Below are positions 33,696-43,368 of a stretch of 64,000 nucleotides of DNA, in pieces (within the stretch, counting starts at the first letter, position 1; the number at the start of each line of letters is the position of its first letter). This DNA is from Mucinivorans sp044433515 (GTDB lineage Bacteria > Bacteroidota > Bacteroidia > Bacteroidales > Rikenellaceae), in assembly GCA_044433515.1 (NCBI GenBank), contig JAWXTN010000001.1, positions 50,319-114,318 of the forward strand. The letters run 5' to 3'. The notes beneath the pieces were generated by a model. That model made no database searches. It saw only the letters and a list, made by a program, of their open reading frames with translations, and was not told where the DNA came from. The position numbers were made by a program, and so were the translations under genes.

Positions 33696-34157
33696 ATGAA
33701 CGAAATAACTATCAAATACAACCTCGACAAACCCCTCGAAATTTTCGAAAAAAATTCCCCACTCCCCTTTTGCATAAAAACAAGCAAAAACGCCCCTGAA
33801 GGCTCTCAAAACGTCAAACCCAAAACTCTGCTACTCACTGCGCTGGGAGGCTGTACTGCGCTCGATATTGTGGCTCTTCTGAGAAAAATGCGCCTCGAAA
33901 TAAAAAATTTCGAAATCAAGACCTCTGCTACACTTTCAGAGTCGACACCTAGTGTATATACCGAATTTAGAATCTGCTACTGTTTCAATATCGAGGGACT
34001 CCCTAGCTTCGAAACGAAAAAGAAACTGAAAAAAATTGTAGAACTCAGCCAAGAACAATACTGCTCACTGAGCCAAATGCTAAGAAAAGTAGCACCCATA
34101 AAATACGCCATAACTATTAACGGACACGGTATAGAGACCTGCGCCTGTAAATTCTAA
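33696..34157 (+). CDS. OsmC family protein
   Basis: The 153-residue protein has the OsmC/Ohr fold with both conserved cysteines: one in ALGGCTALDIV (about 47-57) and one in QEQYCSLSQML (about 120-130). OsmC-family enzymes reduce organic hydroperoxides using the Cys pair. It is of the YhfA-like short type. It converges on dnaX, and an imperfect hairpin near 34178-34210 could terminate both. Confidence 0.88.
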   Translation: MNEITIKYNLDKPLEIFEKNSPLPFCIKTSKNAPEGSQNVKPKTLLLTALGGCTALDIVALLRKMRLEIKNFEIKTSATLSESTPSVYTEFRICYCFNIEGLPSFETKKKLKKIVELSQEQYCSLSQMLRKVAPIKYAITINGHGIETCACKF

Positions 34158-34177
34158 AGAAAGGCTTCTAAAAAAAA

Positions 34178-34210
34178 GGGGAGTCTCATTTATAAAAAAA
34201 AACTCTCCCC
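34178..34210. terminator. Imperfect hairpin between osmC-type gene and dnaX
   Basis: GGGGAGT... and ...CTCTCCCC flank an A-rich loop between two convergent genes. The stem has mismatches. Confidence 0.55.
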
Positions 34211-34245
34211 TCATCTTTAAATATATTCTCTCTATTGCCGCCCTC

Positions 34246-36153
34246 CTACATAGTGAGGTCAAGAGCACTAGTCAAATTCAATACCTCTGAATTCTTAGCC
34301 ACCAGATGGTCTACACGCTGCTGCAAAGTAACTGGGCGTTTAGGTGCGTTATCCTCACTTAGAATAATTTCGATAGGCAAACGATAATTAAAGAGTCGCA
34401 TCATATCCCCCTCGATATCTATCATAGAATTTGTTATTTCATCTGCCATAATATCGCCCTGTACGAAGACGGTGATATGGTCGCTATCTATTACTGCCGT
34501 AGAGAGCACAAGTGCGATTCTAGGCCTATTTCTGTTCTGCCAAAGATTCACTAGCTCCGAGAAGCGTGCTTTGAGTATCTCTAGACCCTCCTGAGGTGTA
34601 ACGGCTATAACATCAGAAGTTTTTTTTTGAGTATCCGCCCCTGCCTCTTTTTCTTTATTAAGAGAGCTTATCGAGAAGCCTAGCATTGAGCCGCTTGGAT
34701 TCGCACCAGGCTGCGGTGTAGGCTGAGCAGCAGGTTGTGCAGTAGGCTGAGCAACAGCTTGCGCAGTAGGCTGAGCAGCAGGTTGTACAATAGGCTGAGC
34801 AACAGCTTGCGCAGTAGGCTGAACAGCAGGTTGTACAATAGGCTGAACAGCAGCTTGCGCAGTAGGCTGAGCAACAGCTTGCGCAGTAGGCTGAACAGCA
34901 GCTTGCGCAGTAGGCTGAGCGACAGCTTGCGCAGTAGGCTGAGCGACAGCTTGCGCAGTAGGCTGAGTATCACCTCTACCACTAGCCGTAGTATCAGAAC
35001 TAATCTTCGGAAGGACAGCACGAACAATCTGAGGAGACACCCCAGTTAACGACGAATTAAGCCCTGCAAACTTCATAAGCATAAGCTCAATATGCAGCCT
35101 ACGAGAAGTAGCATTACGATAAGAACTATCAGCTGCCGACACTAAATTAATTGCCGAAAACAAAAACGGAACTTCCATAGCCGCCGACTGAGCCACATAT
35201 CGCTGCGAAACACTTCCACTAAGCTCCAACAGCTTTACAGTAGAAGGATTCTTCGCCACAAGCAGACCACGCAAATGCTCCGCTAAACCACTCAAAAAAT
35301 GCTGCCCATCGAAACCCTTCGACAAAATAGTATCAAAAAGCACCAGCAAAGAAGCGTAATCCCCTGCCAGAGCCATATCTACAACGCTAAAATAAGTATT
35401 GTAATCCAGAGCACCTACACACTCCCCTACTTCCCCGTAGCGCAATTCTGAGCCACAGAACGAAACCACTCTGTCAAATGTAGAGAGAGCATCCCTCATA
35501 CCGCCATCTGCCCCACGTGCAATAATTGCAAGAGACTCCTCGTCATAGGTCACACCCTCCTGGGCTGCGATATACTGCAAATAATCCACGATATCCTCAA
35601 CACGTATGCGATTAAAATCATAAATCTGACAACGTGACAAAATCGTAGGAAGTATCTTATGTTTTTCGGTTGTTGCAAGGACAAAGATAGCGTGATGTGG
35701 CGGCTCTTCAAGTGTCTTTAGAAAAGCATTAAAAGCCGATGCCGACAACATATGAACCTCATCTATAATATAGACACTATACTGACCTATCTGCGGTGCG
35801 ACACGCACCTTATCGTTAAGAGCACGGATGTCGTCGACACTATTATTACTAGCAGCATCCATCTCGTGGATATTAAAGCTCCTATCAGCCGCAAAAGCCA
35901 CACAGCTTTCACACTCTCCACAAGCCTCAAACTCCGATGTAGGATTTAAACAATTAATTGCACGTGCAAAGATACGAGCACAAGTAGTCTTACCGACCCC
36001 ACGAGGACCAGTAAAGAGATAAGCGTGAGCCATCTGCCCCTTTGCAATAGCATTTCTGAGTGTTTCAGTAATATGCCTTTGACCCACTACCGAACGGAAG
36101 GTCTGCGGACGATACTTCCGTGCCGATACAATAAATTCACTATTTTCTGCCAT
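34246..36153 (-). CDS. dnaX: DNA polymerase III subunit gamma/tau
   Basis: The 635-residue clamp-loader ATPase has Walker A GPRGVGKTT (49-57), a four-Cys zinc module ending ACGECESC near 75, Walker B IIDEVHML near 132-139, and sensor 1 LATTEKHKI. Domain III ends near 370. A linker of about 110 residues is made of AQPTAQAV-type units, followed by a tau C-terminal part (about 490-635). Near codon 509 the gene has nine consecutive A (34620-34628). A one-base shift either way gives a stop within five codons, which would produce a gamma-like protein of about 513 residues. Located between convergent osmC-type gene and ileS upstream. Confidence 0.95.
   Translation of the reverse strand: MAENSEFIVSARKYRPQTFRSVVGQRHITETLRNAIAKGQMAHAYLFTGPRGVGKTTCARIFARAINCLNPTSEFEACGECESCVAFAADRSFNIHEMDAASNNSVDDIRALNDKVRVAPQIGQYSVYIIDEVHMLSASAFNAFLKTLEEPPHHAIFVLATTEKHKILPTILSRCQIYDFNRIRVEDIVDYLQYIAAQEGVTYDEESLAIIARGADGGMRDALSTFDRVVSFCGSELRYGEVGECVGALDYNTYFSVVDMALAGDYASLLVLFDTILSKGFDGQHFLSGLAEHLRGLLVAKNPSTVKLLELSGSVSQRYVAQSAAMEVPFLFSAINLVSAADSSYRNATSRRLHIELMLMKFAGLNSSLTGVSPQIVRAVLPKISSDTTASGRGDTQPTAQAVAQPTAQAVAQPTAQAAVQPTAQAVAQPTAQAAVQPIVQPAVQPTAQAVAQPIVQPAAQPTAQAVAQPTAQPAAQPTPQPGANPSGSMLGFSISSLNKEKEAGADTQKKTSDVIAVTPQEGLEILKARFSELVNLWQNRNRPRIALVLSTAVIDSDHITVFVQGDIMADEITNSMIDIEGDMMRLFNYRLPIEIILSEDNAPKRPVTLQQRVDHLVAKNSEVLNLTSALDLTM
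34620..34628 (-). promoter_or_regulatory. A9 slippery run in dnaX
   Basis: The coding strand reads CAA AAA AAA ACT TCT GAT. One extra A (or a -1 ribosomal shift) gives AAC TTC TGA; one missing A gives CTT CTG ATG TTA TAG. Thermus thermophilus dnaX is known to make gamma by slippage on an A9 run, and E. coli by -1 frameshifting. Confidence 0.7.
34710..34968. repeat. 24-bp coding minisatellite in dnaX
   Basis: About ten degenerate units of ttgcgcagtaggctgagcaa type encode AQPTAQAV repeats in the linker between the ATPase/oligomerisation part and the tau tail. All length changes of whole units keep frame. The opposite strand also stays open, which produces a false antisense frame. Confidence 0.9.
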
Positions 36154-36238
36154 TCTCTGTACTTCTTTATGCTGAGGGAGAAAAAAACAACTCTCCCACC
36201 CATTAACAATTAATAATTAACAATTAAAAATTAGAAAA

Positions 36239-39200
36239 CTACTGTTTCTCTACCCCAATAGTCAAAGTAATATCGTCAATCTCAATTTCAGTAGACTGAG
36301 CCTCTGCACTAACCTCAACACTCACTGCCAAAGTTTGAGAAGCGATATACTCCTTCCAATTATTAACTGCGCTATCGGTAGCCTCACTGCTGCTAATCTT
36401 CAGAGCAATTCTATCGGTCACCTCAAAGCCGCTATCCTTTCTAAGGTTCTGAACACGGTTCACAATCTCACGAGCTATACCCTCTTCCCTTAGAGCCTCT
36501 GTAATAGTCACATCCAAGGCAATAGTCAAAGCTCCCTCAGAGGCCACTAGCCATCCTGGCATATCCTCCGAAGTAATCTCCACATCCTCTCTCTCAATCT
36601 TTAGAGCCTCGCCGCCAATGCTTAGCGTCACAAAGCCTGCACTCTCAAGCTCCGCAATCTCCTCTTGGCTGAGCTTCGCCACATTTGCCGCAATCTCTTT
36701 CATAAGCTTACCAAACTTCTTACCCAAAACTGGGAAGATAGGCTTAATACGCTTTGTAATAATACCAGCAGTCTGTTCGATATACTCTATCTCCTTAACA
36801 TTAACCTCGCCTTTGAGTAGATCTTCCACCGCTTCGAGTTTAAGACGTAGCGCAGGGTCGAGCACAGGGATAATCATCTTTCCAAGTGGCTGACGAACTT
36901 TAATAGAGACCTTTCTACGAAGTGCCAATACCATAGATGTAGCACGCTGCGCAATCTCCATTTGTTCTTCCAAAGCCTTATCTATAAGCTCAGTGTTAGC
37001 CTTAGGGAAGGCCGCCAAGTGTACAGACTCAGTAGCTCCCAAATCCTCGAACAACTGCTCGCTAAAGAACGGAGCGACAGGAGCCGCCAATTGTGCTACA
37101 ACACTCAAACACTCCTTAAGAGTTTGATATGCCGCAATCTTATCTTCACTCATCTCGCCACCCCAGAATCTCTTACGATTTAGGCGCACATACCAGTTCG
37201 ATAGGTTCTCACCCACAAACTCTTGAATCTCACGTGCCACTGGCGTAGGGTCAAAGTTCTCATAACTTTCAGTCACCTTTACCACAAGTGAATTGAGCAA
37301 CGAAATAATCCATCTGTCAATCTCTGGACGCTTTTCGATAGGCACTATCGCCTCCTCACCCGTAAAGCCGTCTACATTTGCATAGAGCGCAAAGAACGAG
37401 TATGTATTATATAGTGTACCAAAGAATTTTCTACGAACCTCATCCACACCATCAGCGTCATACTTCAAGTTATCCCAAGGCTGAGAATTGCTAATCATAT
37501 ACCAGCGAACAGCATCAGCTCCATAAGTAGAGAGAGCCTCAAATGGGTCTACGCCATTGCCAAGTCTCTTACTCATCTTATTACCCTTCTTATCCAGAAC
37601 GATACCATTCGAAATAATATTCTTAAACGCTACGCTATCAAATAGCATAACCGAGAGTGCGTGAAGTGTAAAGAACCAGCCACGAGTCTGGTCTACCCCT
37701 TCGGCAATAAAGTCAGCAGGGAAATTAGGCACAGTGTCACTGCCACCCATAAAGTGCTGCTGAGCATAAGGCATCGCACCGCTATCAAACCACACGTCTA
37801 TAAGGTCACTCTCTCGTCTCATAGGCTTACCGCTAGGCGACACCAAAATAACATCATCCACATAAGGACGGTGCACATCTTTAAGAACAAAATCATTAGC
37901 CAACAGCCCAGCCGCCTTAGCCTTATCCATTTCCTCGTCGAGCATAGCACGACTACTGATACAAATCATCTCCTCTCTGTCCTCTGTCACCCAGATAGGC
38001 AGCGGAGTACCCCAATAGCGGCTACGAGAAAGATTCCAGTCCACCAAGTTCTCTAGCCACTTACCGAAACGACCGCTACCTGTCGAAGCAGGTTTCCAGT
38101 TGATTGTTTCGTTAAGTTCGATAAGTCTATCCTTAACAGCCGTTGTGCGGATAAACCACGAGTCAAGCGGATAATAAAGTACTGGTTTGTCAGTTCTCCA
38201 ACAGTGAGGATAGCTGTGCGTATGTTTTTCGATTTTATAGGCAAGACCACGAGCCTTAAGCCACATACAAATCTCGATATCTAGAGTCTCGTCACCCTCT
38301 GCCTTAGTCAAGTCGTAGGCATTCTTTACGAATTTACCTGCCCACTCCTTGTAATCAGCCGTTGTATATTCTGTCACAAAAGCCTCATCCAAATCCGCCG
38401 TAGCGAAGAATTTACCACTTCTGTCGACCATAGGCATCTCCTTGCCCGACTTGTCGATAACAAGAAGCGGAGCGATACCGCTTTGCTTAGCTACTCTATC
38501 GTCATCCGCACCAAAAGTAGGAGCGATATGCACAATGCCCGTACCGTCTTCCGTAGTCACAAACTCGCCACAAATAACCCTAAAGGCATCTTTGCTATCA
38601 GTTGTAATAGGCTTAACCCAAGGCATCAACTGCTCATAGCGCATACCCTCAAGGTCGCTGCCCTTATACTTCTCTACAACCGTATATTCGTTCTTACCCA
38701 TAACCTTTTCAAGAAGCGGCTCACCTAAAATAACAGTAACCTCCTCTTTAGAATATGGATTAAGAGTCTTAACCTTCACATAAGAAATCCCTGCGCCAAC
38801 TGCAAGAGCAGTATTACTAGGCAGTGTCCAAGGAGTAGTAGTCCACGCCAAGAAATAGGCATCCTCTCCCACAATCTTAAACTGAGCGATACAAGTAGTG
38901 TCCTTTGTGTCACGGTAACAACCTGGCTGATTCAATTCGTGATTCGAAAGACCTGTACCAGCAGCTGGCGAATATGGCTGAATTGTATAACCCTTATAGA
39001 GCAAACCTTTTTTATAAAGTTCGCCAAGCATCCACCACAGCGTCTCGATATAGTCCGCCTCATAAGTTATATAAGGGTTATCCATATCGACCCAATAGCC
39101 CATCTTTTCGGTAAGGTCTCTCCACTGCTGAGTGTATTTCATAACTTCGCTACGACACTCTGCATTATAATCGTCAATAGATATTTTAGTTCCGATATCC

Positions 39201-39514
39201 TCTTTTGTAATGCCGAGTTTCTTCTCCACTCCAAGTTCCACTGGCAGACCGTGAGTATCCCATCCAGCCTTACGGTTAACCTTAAAGCCCTGCTGCGTTT
39301 TGTAGCGACAGAAAAGGTCTTTAATAGTACGAGCCATCACGTGGTGAATACCAGGAGTACCATTAGCAGATGGAGGTCCTTCGAAAAAAACAAACGAAGG
39401 AGCATCATTTCTCTCACTTATAGAGCGACTAAAGGTTTCGTCCTTTTGCCATTTTTTGAGTATTTCTTCCGCTGTATTAGGCAGCGACAATGTTGAGTAC
39501 TGTTTGAATTTCAT
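36239..39514 (-). CDS. ileS: Isoleucyl-tRNA synthetase, eukaryotic-type (IleS2)
   Basis: The 1091-residue class I synthetase has the HIGH-like motif as GIHH at 55-58 (PPSANGTPGIHHVMART), the KMSKS motif as NKMSKRLGN near 640, an editing CP1 domain with a TTTPWTLPSNTALAV motif near 222-236, and a long C-terminal extension rather than the zinc-binding end of the usual bacterial form. Length and motifs match the eukaryotic-like type common in Bacteroidota, a type often poorly inhibited by mupirocin. It charges tRNA-Ile. It starts 43 bp after the glycosyltransferase gene. Confidence 0.95.
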   Translation of the reverse strand: MKFKQYSTLSLPNTAEEILKKWQKDETFSRSISERNDAPSFVFFEGPPSANGTPGIHHVMARTIKDLFCRYKTQQGFKVNRKAGWDTHGLPVELGVEKKLGITKEDIGTKISIDDYNAECRSEVMKYTQQWRDLTEKMGYWVDMDNPYITYEADYIETLWWMLGELYKKGLLYKGYTIQPYSPAAGTGLSNHELNQPGCYRDTKDTTCIAQFKIVGEDAYFLAWTTTPWTLPSNTALAVGAGISYVKVKTLNPYSKEEVTVILGEPLLEKVMGKNEYTVVEKYKGSDLEGMRYEQLMPWVKPITTDSKDAFRVICGEFVTTEDGTGIVHIAPTFGADDDRVAKQSGIAPLLVIDKSGKEMPMVDRSGKFFATADLDEAFVTEYTTADYKEWAGKFVKNAYDLTKAEGDETLDIEICMWLKARGLAYKIEKHTHSYPHCWRTDKPVLYYPLDSWFIRTTAVKDRLIELNETINWKPASTGSGRFGKWLENLVDWNLSRSRYWGTPLPIWVTEDREEMICISSRAMLDEEMDKAKAAGLLANDFVLKDVHRPYVDDVILVSPSGKPMRRESDLIDVWFDSGAMPYAQQHFMGGSDTVPNFPADFIAEGVDQTRGWFFTLHALSVMLFDSVAFKNIISNGIVLDKKGNKMSKRLGNGVDPFEALSTYGADAVRWYMISNSQPWDNLKYDADGVDEVRRKFFGTLYNTYSFFALYANVDGFTGEEAIVPIEKRPEIDRWIISLLNSLVVKVTESYENFDPTPVAREIQEFVGENLSNWYVRLNRKRFWGGEMSEDKIAAYQTLKECLSVVAQLAAPVAPFFSEQLFEDLGATESVHLAAFPKANTELIDKALEEQMEIAQRATSMVLALRRKVSIKVRQPLGKMIIPVLDPALRLKLEAVEDLLKGEVNVKEIEYIEQTAGIITKRIKPIFPVLGKKFGKLMKEIAANVAKLSQEEIAELESAGFVTLSIGGEALKIEREDVEITSEDMPGWLVASEGALTIALDVTITEALREEGIAREIVNRVQNLRKDSGFEVTDRIALKISSSEATDSAVNNWKEYIASQTLAVSVEVSAEAQSTEIEIDDITLTIGVEKQ

Positions 39515-39557
39515 TTTTTTAAAGTAAAATCTATTCTTTGATTTATGAGTTATATTA

Positions 39558-40568
39558 TTATTTATAAAATTTCTTATCCAAGTTTTTACCTCCTCCGAAG
39601 AGAGCCTTTAGGAATCCTATGCCATAGCCCAAGAGCTGAACCACTGAAGCCCACAGCGAGAGTATTCCCATTTCAATGCCGCCTGTGCGAATAGTGGCAT
39701 CAATAATTATCAGCGAGGACCACACCGCAAAGGGCACACCCACCCAGTAGCATAGGGGCGAGAGCACAAGCCCTGCGAAAAAATAGAGCGTAAAGCCTAG
39801 CGGCATTAGGTGCACAAGTTTAAGCGACCCCTTATGCTTACGACTAAGCGTAATACGAGCCCCACCAGAAGCCCTCACCTGACGGTAGAACTTTCTAAAA
39901 TCGACCCTTCTCTTATGGTAAACCCAAGCATCTGGCAGTAGCACACAATTTGCCCCCGATTCAAAGATACGAATACTTAAATCCACATCCTCACCAAAGC
40001 GCATAGAGCCATCAAATCCGCCTAGCTTTTCAAAGACCTCTCTAGAAATACCCATATTAAAGCTACGGGGGTGGAACTTCTCCATACTTTTCTTACCTCC
40101 CCGAATCCCTCCAGTCGTAAAGACAGAAGTCATCGAATAATTAATGGCTTTCTGCACAGGGGTAAAATCCGCACTAGCTCTATCAGGCCCTCCAAAAGCA
40201 TCGAATTTAGCAATTTCCCCCATCTCTGACAACCTCACCCCCTCTGCGATAGAGCTAAGCCACCCACTAGGCAGCACAGTGTCAGAATCCAAGAAAATAA
40301 GCCACTGCCCACCGCTACGCTCAGCTGCATAATTACGAGCCGATGCAGGACCTCCATTCTCTTTCACGAAATACTTCACAGGAAGTCTATCCGAAAAATT
40401 CTCCACTATTTCTGCGCTGGAAATATCTGAGCCGTCTTCGACAACCACAATCTCGCACTGCTCCACTGCTCCTTTTTGCTGCAAAAAATCCTGCAACAAG
40501 AGGCTCTCCAGAAGTTCTTTTATCTCTTCGGGACGATTATATAGCGGTATTATTATCGAAAAGCGCAT
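39558..40568 (-). CDS. Family 2 glycosyltransferase with C-terminal membrane segments
   Basis: Start placed at ATG 40568 (MRFSIIIPLYNRPEE), which begins at the first strand of the fold; the frame runs 16 codons further without support. The 336-residue protein has VVEDGSDISS near 44, the DxD-type LIFLDSDTVLPSGW near 90-103, and GEDVDLSIRIFESG near 190. Two to three hydrophobic segments lie in the last 100 residues, so it is membrane-bound, like polyisoprenyl or surface glycan glycosyltransferases. The substrate is unknown. Divergent from the small gene at 40640. Confidence 0.82.
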   Translation of the reverse strand: MRFSIIIPLYNRPEEIKELLESLLLQDFLQQKGAVEQCEIVVVEDGSDISSAEIVENFSDRLPVKYFVKENGGPASARNYAAERSGGQWLIFLDSDTVLPSGWLSSIAEGVRLSEMGEIAKFDAFGGPDRASADFTPVQKAINYSMTSVFTTGGIRGGKKSMEKFHPRSFNMGISREVFEKLGGFDGSMRFGEDVDLSIRIFESGANCVLLPDAWVYHKRRVDFRKFYRQVRASGGARITLSRKHKGSLKLVHLMPLGFTLYFFAGLVLSPLCYWVGVPFAVWSSLIIIDATIRTGGIEMGILSLWASVVQLLGYGIGFLKALFGGGKNLDKKFYK

Positions 40569-40639
40569 AAAAAGTATTATTTTTGTCGTTTTAAAAGGAG
40601 CATAAAAGTTCCACATTAATCCACAAAGATACTAATAAT

Positions 40640-41005
40640 ATGTCGAAAGATAAAATACAAAATCAACAACTTTTACCAGAGGAGAGAGTTCGCCAGTGGT
40701 TTATCTCTCTCTTGGAGTCTTGTGGAGTGGAGAGATACAGAATTTCTACCGAATATCCAGTCATCATTTCTGGTAGGCGTTTACGTGTTGATATAGCTAT
40801 TTTCGGACGTGGAACAAAGAGTATCACTGCCATAGTGGAGTGTAAAGCCCCCGAAGTTCCCCTTACCACAAAGGTCATTACACAAGCAGCGGTCTATAAT
40901 TCGATAATTTGTGCGAGATATATCATTGCGACAAACGGCAAAAAAACTTTCATTTGGGATTCTCACACAAAAGAGTTTTTAACAGAGCTTCCATCCAACC
41001 TATAA
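40640..41005 (+). CDS. Small HSDR_N-type PD-(D/E)xK-like protein
   Basis: A 121-residue protein matching the type I restriction enzyme R N-terminal domain. The nuclease-like residues are in RVDIAIFGRG (Asp about 54) and AIVECKAPE (Glu about 70, Lys about 72). Free-standing copies occur widely in Bacteroidota next to housekeeping genes and are not part of restriction systems; no hsdM or hsdS is present here. Function unknown. The ATG at 40640 is preceded by a minus-strand TATCTTTG box (40624-40631) that faces the glycosyltransferase. Confidence 0.82.
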   Translation: MSKDKIQNQQLLPEERVRQWFISLLESCGVERYRISTEYPVIISGRRLRVDIAIFGRGTKSITAIVECKAPEVPLTTKVITQAAVYNSIICARYIIATNGKKTFIWDSHTKEFLTELPSNL

Positions 41006-41060
41006 CACACACGTAACCAAAGATTAAAGAAGAGATAAATCAAAGAAATTTCAGAAAACT

Positions 41061-41092
41061 TTTGGTAATTCGCCATAAAGTTCATAACTTTG
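41061..41092 (+). promoter_or_regulatory. Promoter of the DUF4493 lipoprotein pair
   Basis: TTTG (41061-41064), 20 bp, TAACTTTG (41085-41092): full fit to the Bacteroidota consensus. About 95 nt of leader precede the ATG at 41194. Confidence 0.75.
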
Positions 41093-41193
41093 ACCCAAAT
41101 ATGTGCCTTAGACAGCCTTTAGAAAACTGACAAAGACACTTTAGAGTATAACACTCATAAGGGAAGAGAAAAAGTATAGAAAATTTCAAACCG

Positions 41194-43353
41194 ATGTATA
41201 AAAGTACAAAATATCTTTTACTGTGTCTACTGCTAATCTGTGGTGGATGTACTTCAAACAATAACATCTCCGAAGATATTATCTTAAGCGAGGGCTATGG
41301 GGCTTTAACCTTTAGCGTTGAGGCAAATCTAAATTACACAACAAAGGCAGACGACGATTTAGAGTTAATAGTTCCTTCGAAGAACGATTTCACTGTTTCG
41401 ATAACTCCGACAGACACATCCTCAGAACAAGAGCCTTTCGAGTCTGCATATAGTGACCTACCCGTAGCAGTCGAGATGATGGAGGGAGAATATAGTGTTA
41501 AAGCACTCGCAGGTCAGGACGAAGACTTTAGCACAACAACCCCTACCTATCTAGCCCAGAGCACAGAGATAGTAGAGGCAGGTCGTATAACAAACGTTTC
41601 GCTTACTGCCACAATGCGCAGTTATGCAGTTCAGATAAACTATCGTGACGACTTCCTCGAAGCCTTCGACACCTTTTGGGTAGAGGCTATCGTGGGTGAC
41701 GGCAGATATGAATTTGCTGGTGGAGCTAGCGAAATAGCATACATAACCCCTGGCGAGTCACGCTACATATTAAAGGGCACTACTTCTTCGGGTCAAGACT
41801 ATTCATCTATCTTTGCAGAGCTAGACTCTGAAGGTAGGGAACATTATATATTAAACCTTTCTATCCGCCCACAAGGGCAAGGTTTTACCCTTGATGTCGA
41901 CACTGAGGTTATAGACTTAGACTTCACCACAGATATCGACCCAAGTTTGTACCCTGATATGCCTACTCCAGAATTTGGAGCTTTGGAGTTCTACGAAACA
42001 GAGGATTATAGCTCTGAAACCTCGAACAATTCTGTCGTTAAGTTTGTAGCCCTTACTACACTAGAGGATGCAGAAATTGAGTTTTACGATTCGAAGTTTG
42101 CAGACTTCGAACTCGATATCCTTAAAACCTACACTCTCTCTAACAGTGAGGATGTCGCTGAGCTAAGCGCAGCAGGTGTAACAATCGTAGAGGGCGCACT
42201 AGGAGAGAGAAGCATATCGCTAAGCCTTGGCGCACTAGCTAGCCAAATGGAGTGTGAGAGTCTTGACGGCACAACCTATAATTTTAGGGCGAGGTCTAAA
42301 GATGTTCTCAGCGAAGAGGACGGCACAAGCCTAAGCTCGGAGGCTATCTCCACAATGACAATCCTTCCTATTGACTTTACCCTTCCGGAGGTTAGCGCAG
42401 CAAATATATGGAGTAAAGAATTTACGATTAACACCATAGCTCAGAGTAACATTACAAATGGCAATCTAGAGGTTGTAAATAGCCGTGGCGGCTTTACTTA
42501 CGAGTGGAGCTCAGATGGCGAGAATTGGAGCGATATAGACCCTGCTACACTTTGTGTGTCGGGACTTACGGGCAGCACCTCACTCACTACATACTATGCT
42601 CGGGCAAACTACCGCTTCTATACTTCTAATATCGTGAGCCTAACGACAGAAGCACAGACACAAATACCGAACAACGACTTCTCGACAAACTACTACACCG
42701 AAAACAACGGTCAGCCGTGCTATTGGTTCTTTGCTAGCGGAGCATCTGCGACTGACCAGTGGTGGGCAACTCGTAATGCAAAGACCACAAGCGAGGGTAT
42801 CAACGCAAAATACACTAGATATTCAGGTTCACGCACTACAAGTGGCAGTGGCGTAGAGTTAGTGACTTGCGGTTGGGGTAGCGGCAATACAGCAGCTGGC
42901 AGCATAAGTGTAGTAAACAACGTTTGGGCAGGGGCTATTTTTCTTGGCACATATTCTGCCGACTCTTACGACAATAGTGCTAATGAAAATCACGGTAAGG
43001 AGTTCGCATCACGCCCAACTGCACTGACCTTTAGCTTTAAATATTCGCCATATAACAATAGCGACAACTATATCGCTAAGATTTGGCTAGAGAACCGCAC
43101 AGGCTCTACAACCACTACTCTAGCGAGCGGCAGTGCTACATCTACTTCGACAGTAAGCAGCTGGACAAGCAAAACTATAACTCTTACTTACACAAACACC
43201 TCACTGCCTATCACGCACCTTTGTGTAGCCTTCTATTCGGGCAAGAACGAAAACAGTTCAAGCTATATCAGCAAACCGAGCTTCGCAAGTAGCAACCCTG
43301 CTCTAGGCTCTGTTTTCTACGTCAATAACGTTACACTAGTTTACGGCAAATAG
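41194..43353 (+). CDS. DUF4493-type lipoprotein with PCMD-like C-terminal domain
   Basis: The 719-residue lipoprotein has a signal ending LLICGGC (Cys about 19). Residues about 30-220 resemble the DUF4493 domain (GALTFSVEANLNYTTKADD, then a lipid-anchor-proximal beta domain). A middle part (about 250-480) has Ig-like repeats, and residues about 490-719 resemble the PCMD putative carbohydrate metabolism domain (NNDFSTNYY, PCYWFFASGA, FSFKYSPYN). Such proteins are surface lipoproteins of unknown role, often encoded in pairs. The next gene, 15 bp downstream, is a shorter DUF4493 protein. Ligand unknown. Confidence 0.72.
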   Translation: MYKSTKYLLLCLLLICGGCTSNNNISEDIILSEGYGALTFSVEANLNYTTKADDDLELIVPSKNDFTVSITPTDTSSEQEPFESAYSDLPVAVEMMEGEYSVKALAGQDEDFSTTTPTYLAQSTEIVEAGRITNVSLTATMRSYAVQINYRDDFLEAFDTFWVEAIVGDGRYEFAGGASEIAYITPGESRYILKGTTSSGQDYSSIFAELDSEGREHYILNLSIRPQGQGFTLDVDTEVIDLDFTTDIDPSLYPDMPTPEFGALEFYETEDYSSETSNNSVVKFVALTTLEDAEIEFYDSKFADFELDILKTYTLSNSEDVAELSAAGVTIVEGALGERSISLSLGALASQMECESLDGTTYNFRARSKDVLSEEDGTSLSSEAISTMTILPIDFTLPEVSAANIWSKEFTINTIAQSNITNGNLEVVNSRGGFTYEWSSDGENWSDIDPATLCVSGLTGSTSLTTYYARANYRFYTSNIVSLTTEAQTQIPNNDFSTNYYTENNGQPCYWFFASGASATDQWWATRNAKTTSEGINAKYTRYSGSRTTSGSGVELVTCGWGSGNTAAGSISVVNNVWAGAIFLGTYSADSYDNSANENHGKEFASRPTALTFSFKYSPYNNSDNYIAKIWLENRTGSTTTTLASGSATSTSTVSSWTSKTITLTYTNTSLPITHLCVAFYSGKNENSSSYISKPSFASSNPALGSVFYVNNVTLVYGK

Positions 43354-43368
43354 ATTTTACGACAAAAA

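Noticed and set aside
34680..35049. Repeats at 34.7-35.0 kb as a possible CRISPR array or as antisense genes on both strands
   Set aside because: The units are 24 bp, contiguous with no spacers, and lie in frame inside dnaX as a linker.
40640..41005. A type I restriction system around the HSDR_N protein
   Set aside because: Only the short N-terminal-like domain is present, no helicase, hsdM or hsdS nearby; free-standing copies are common in Bacteroidota.
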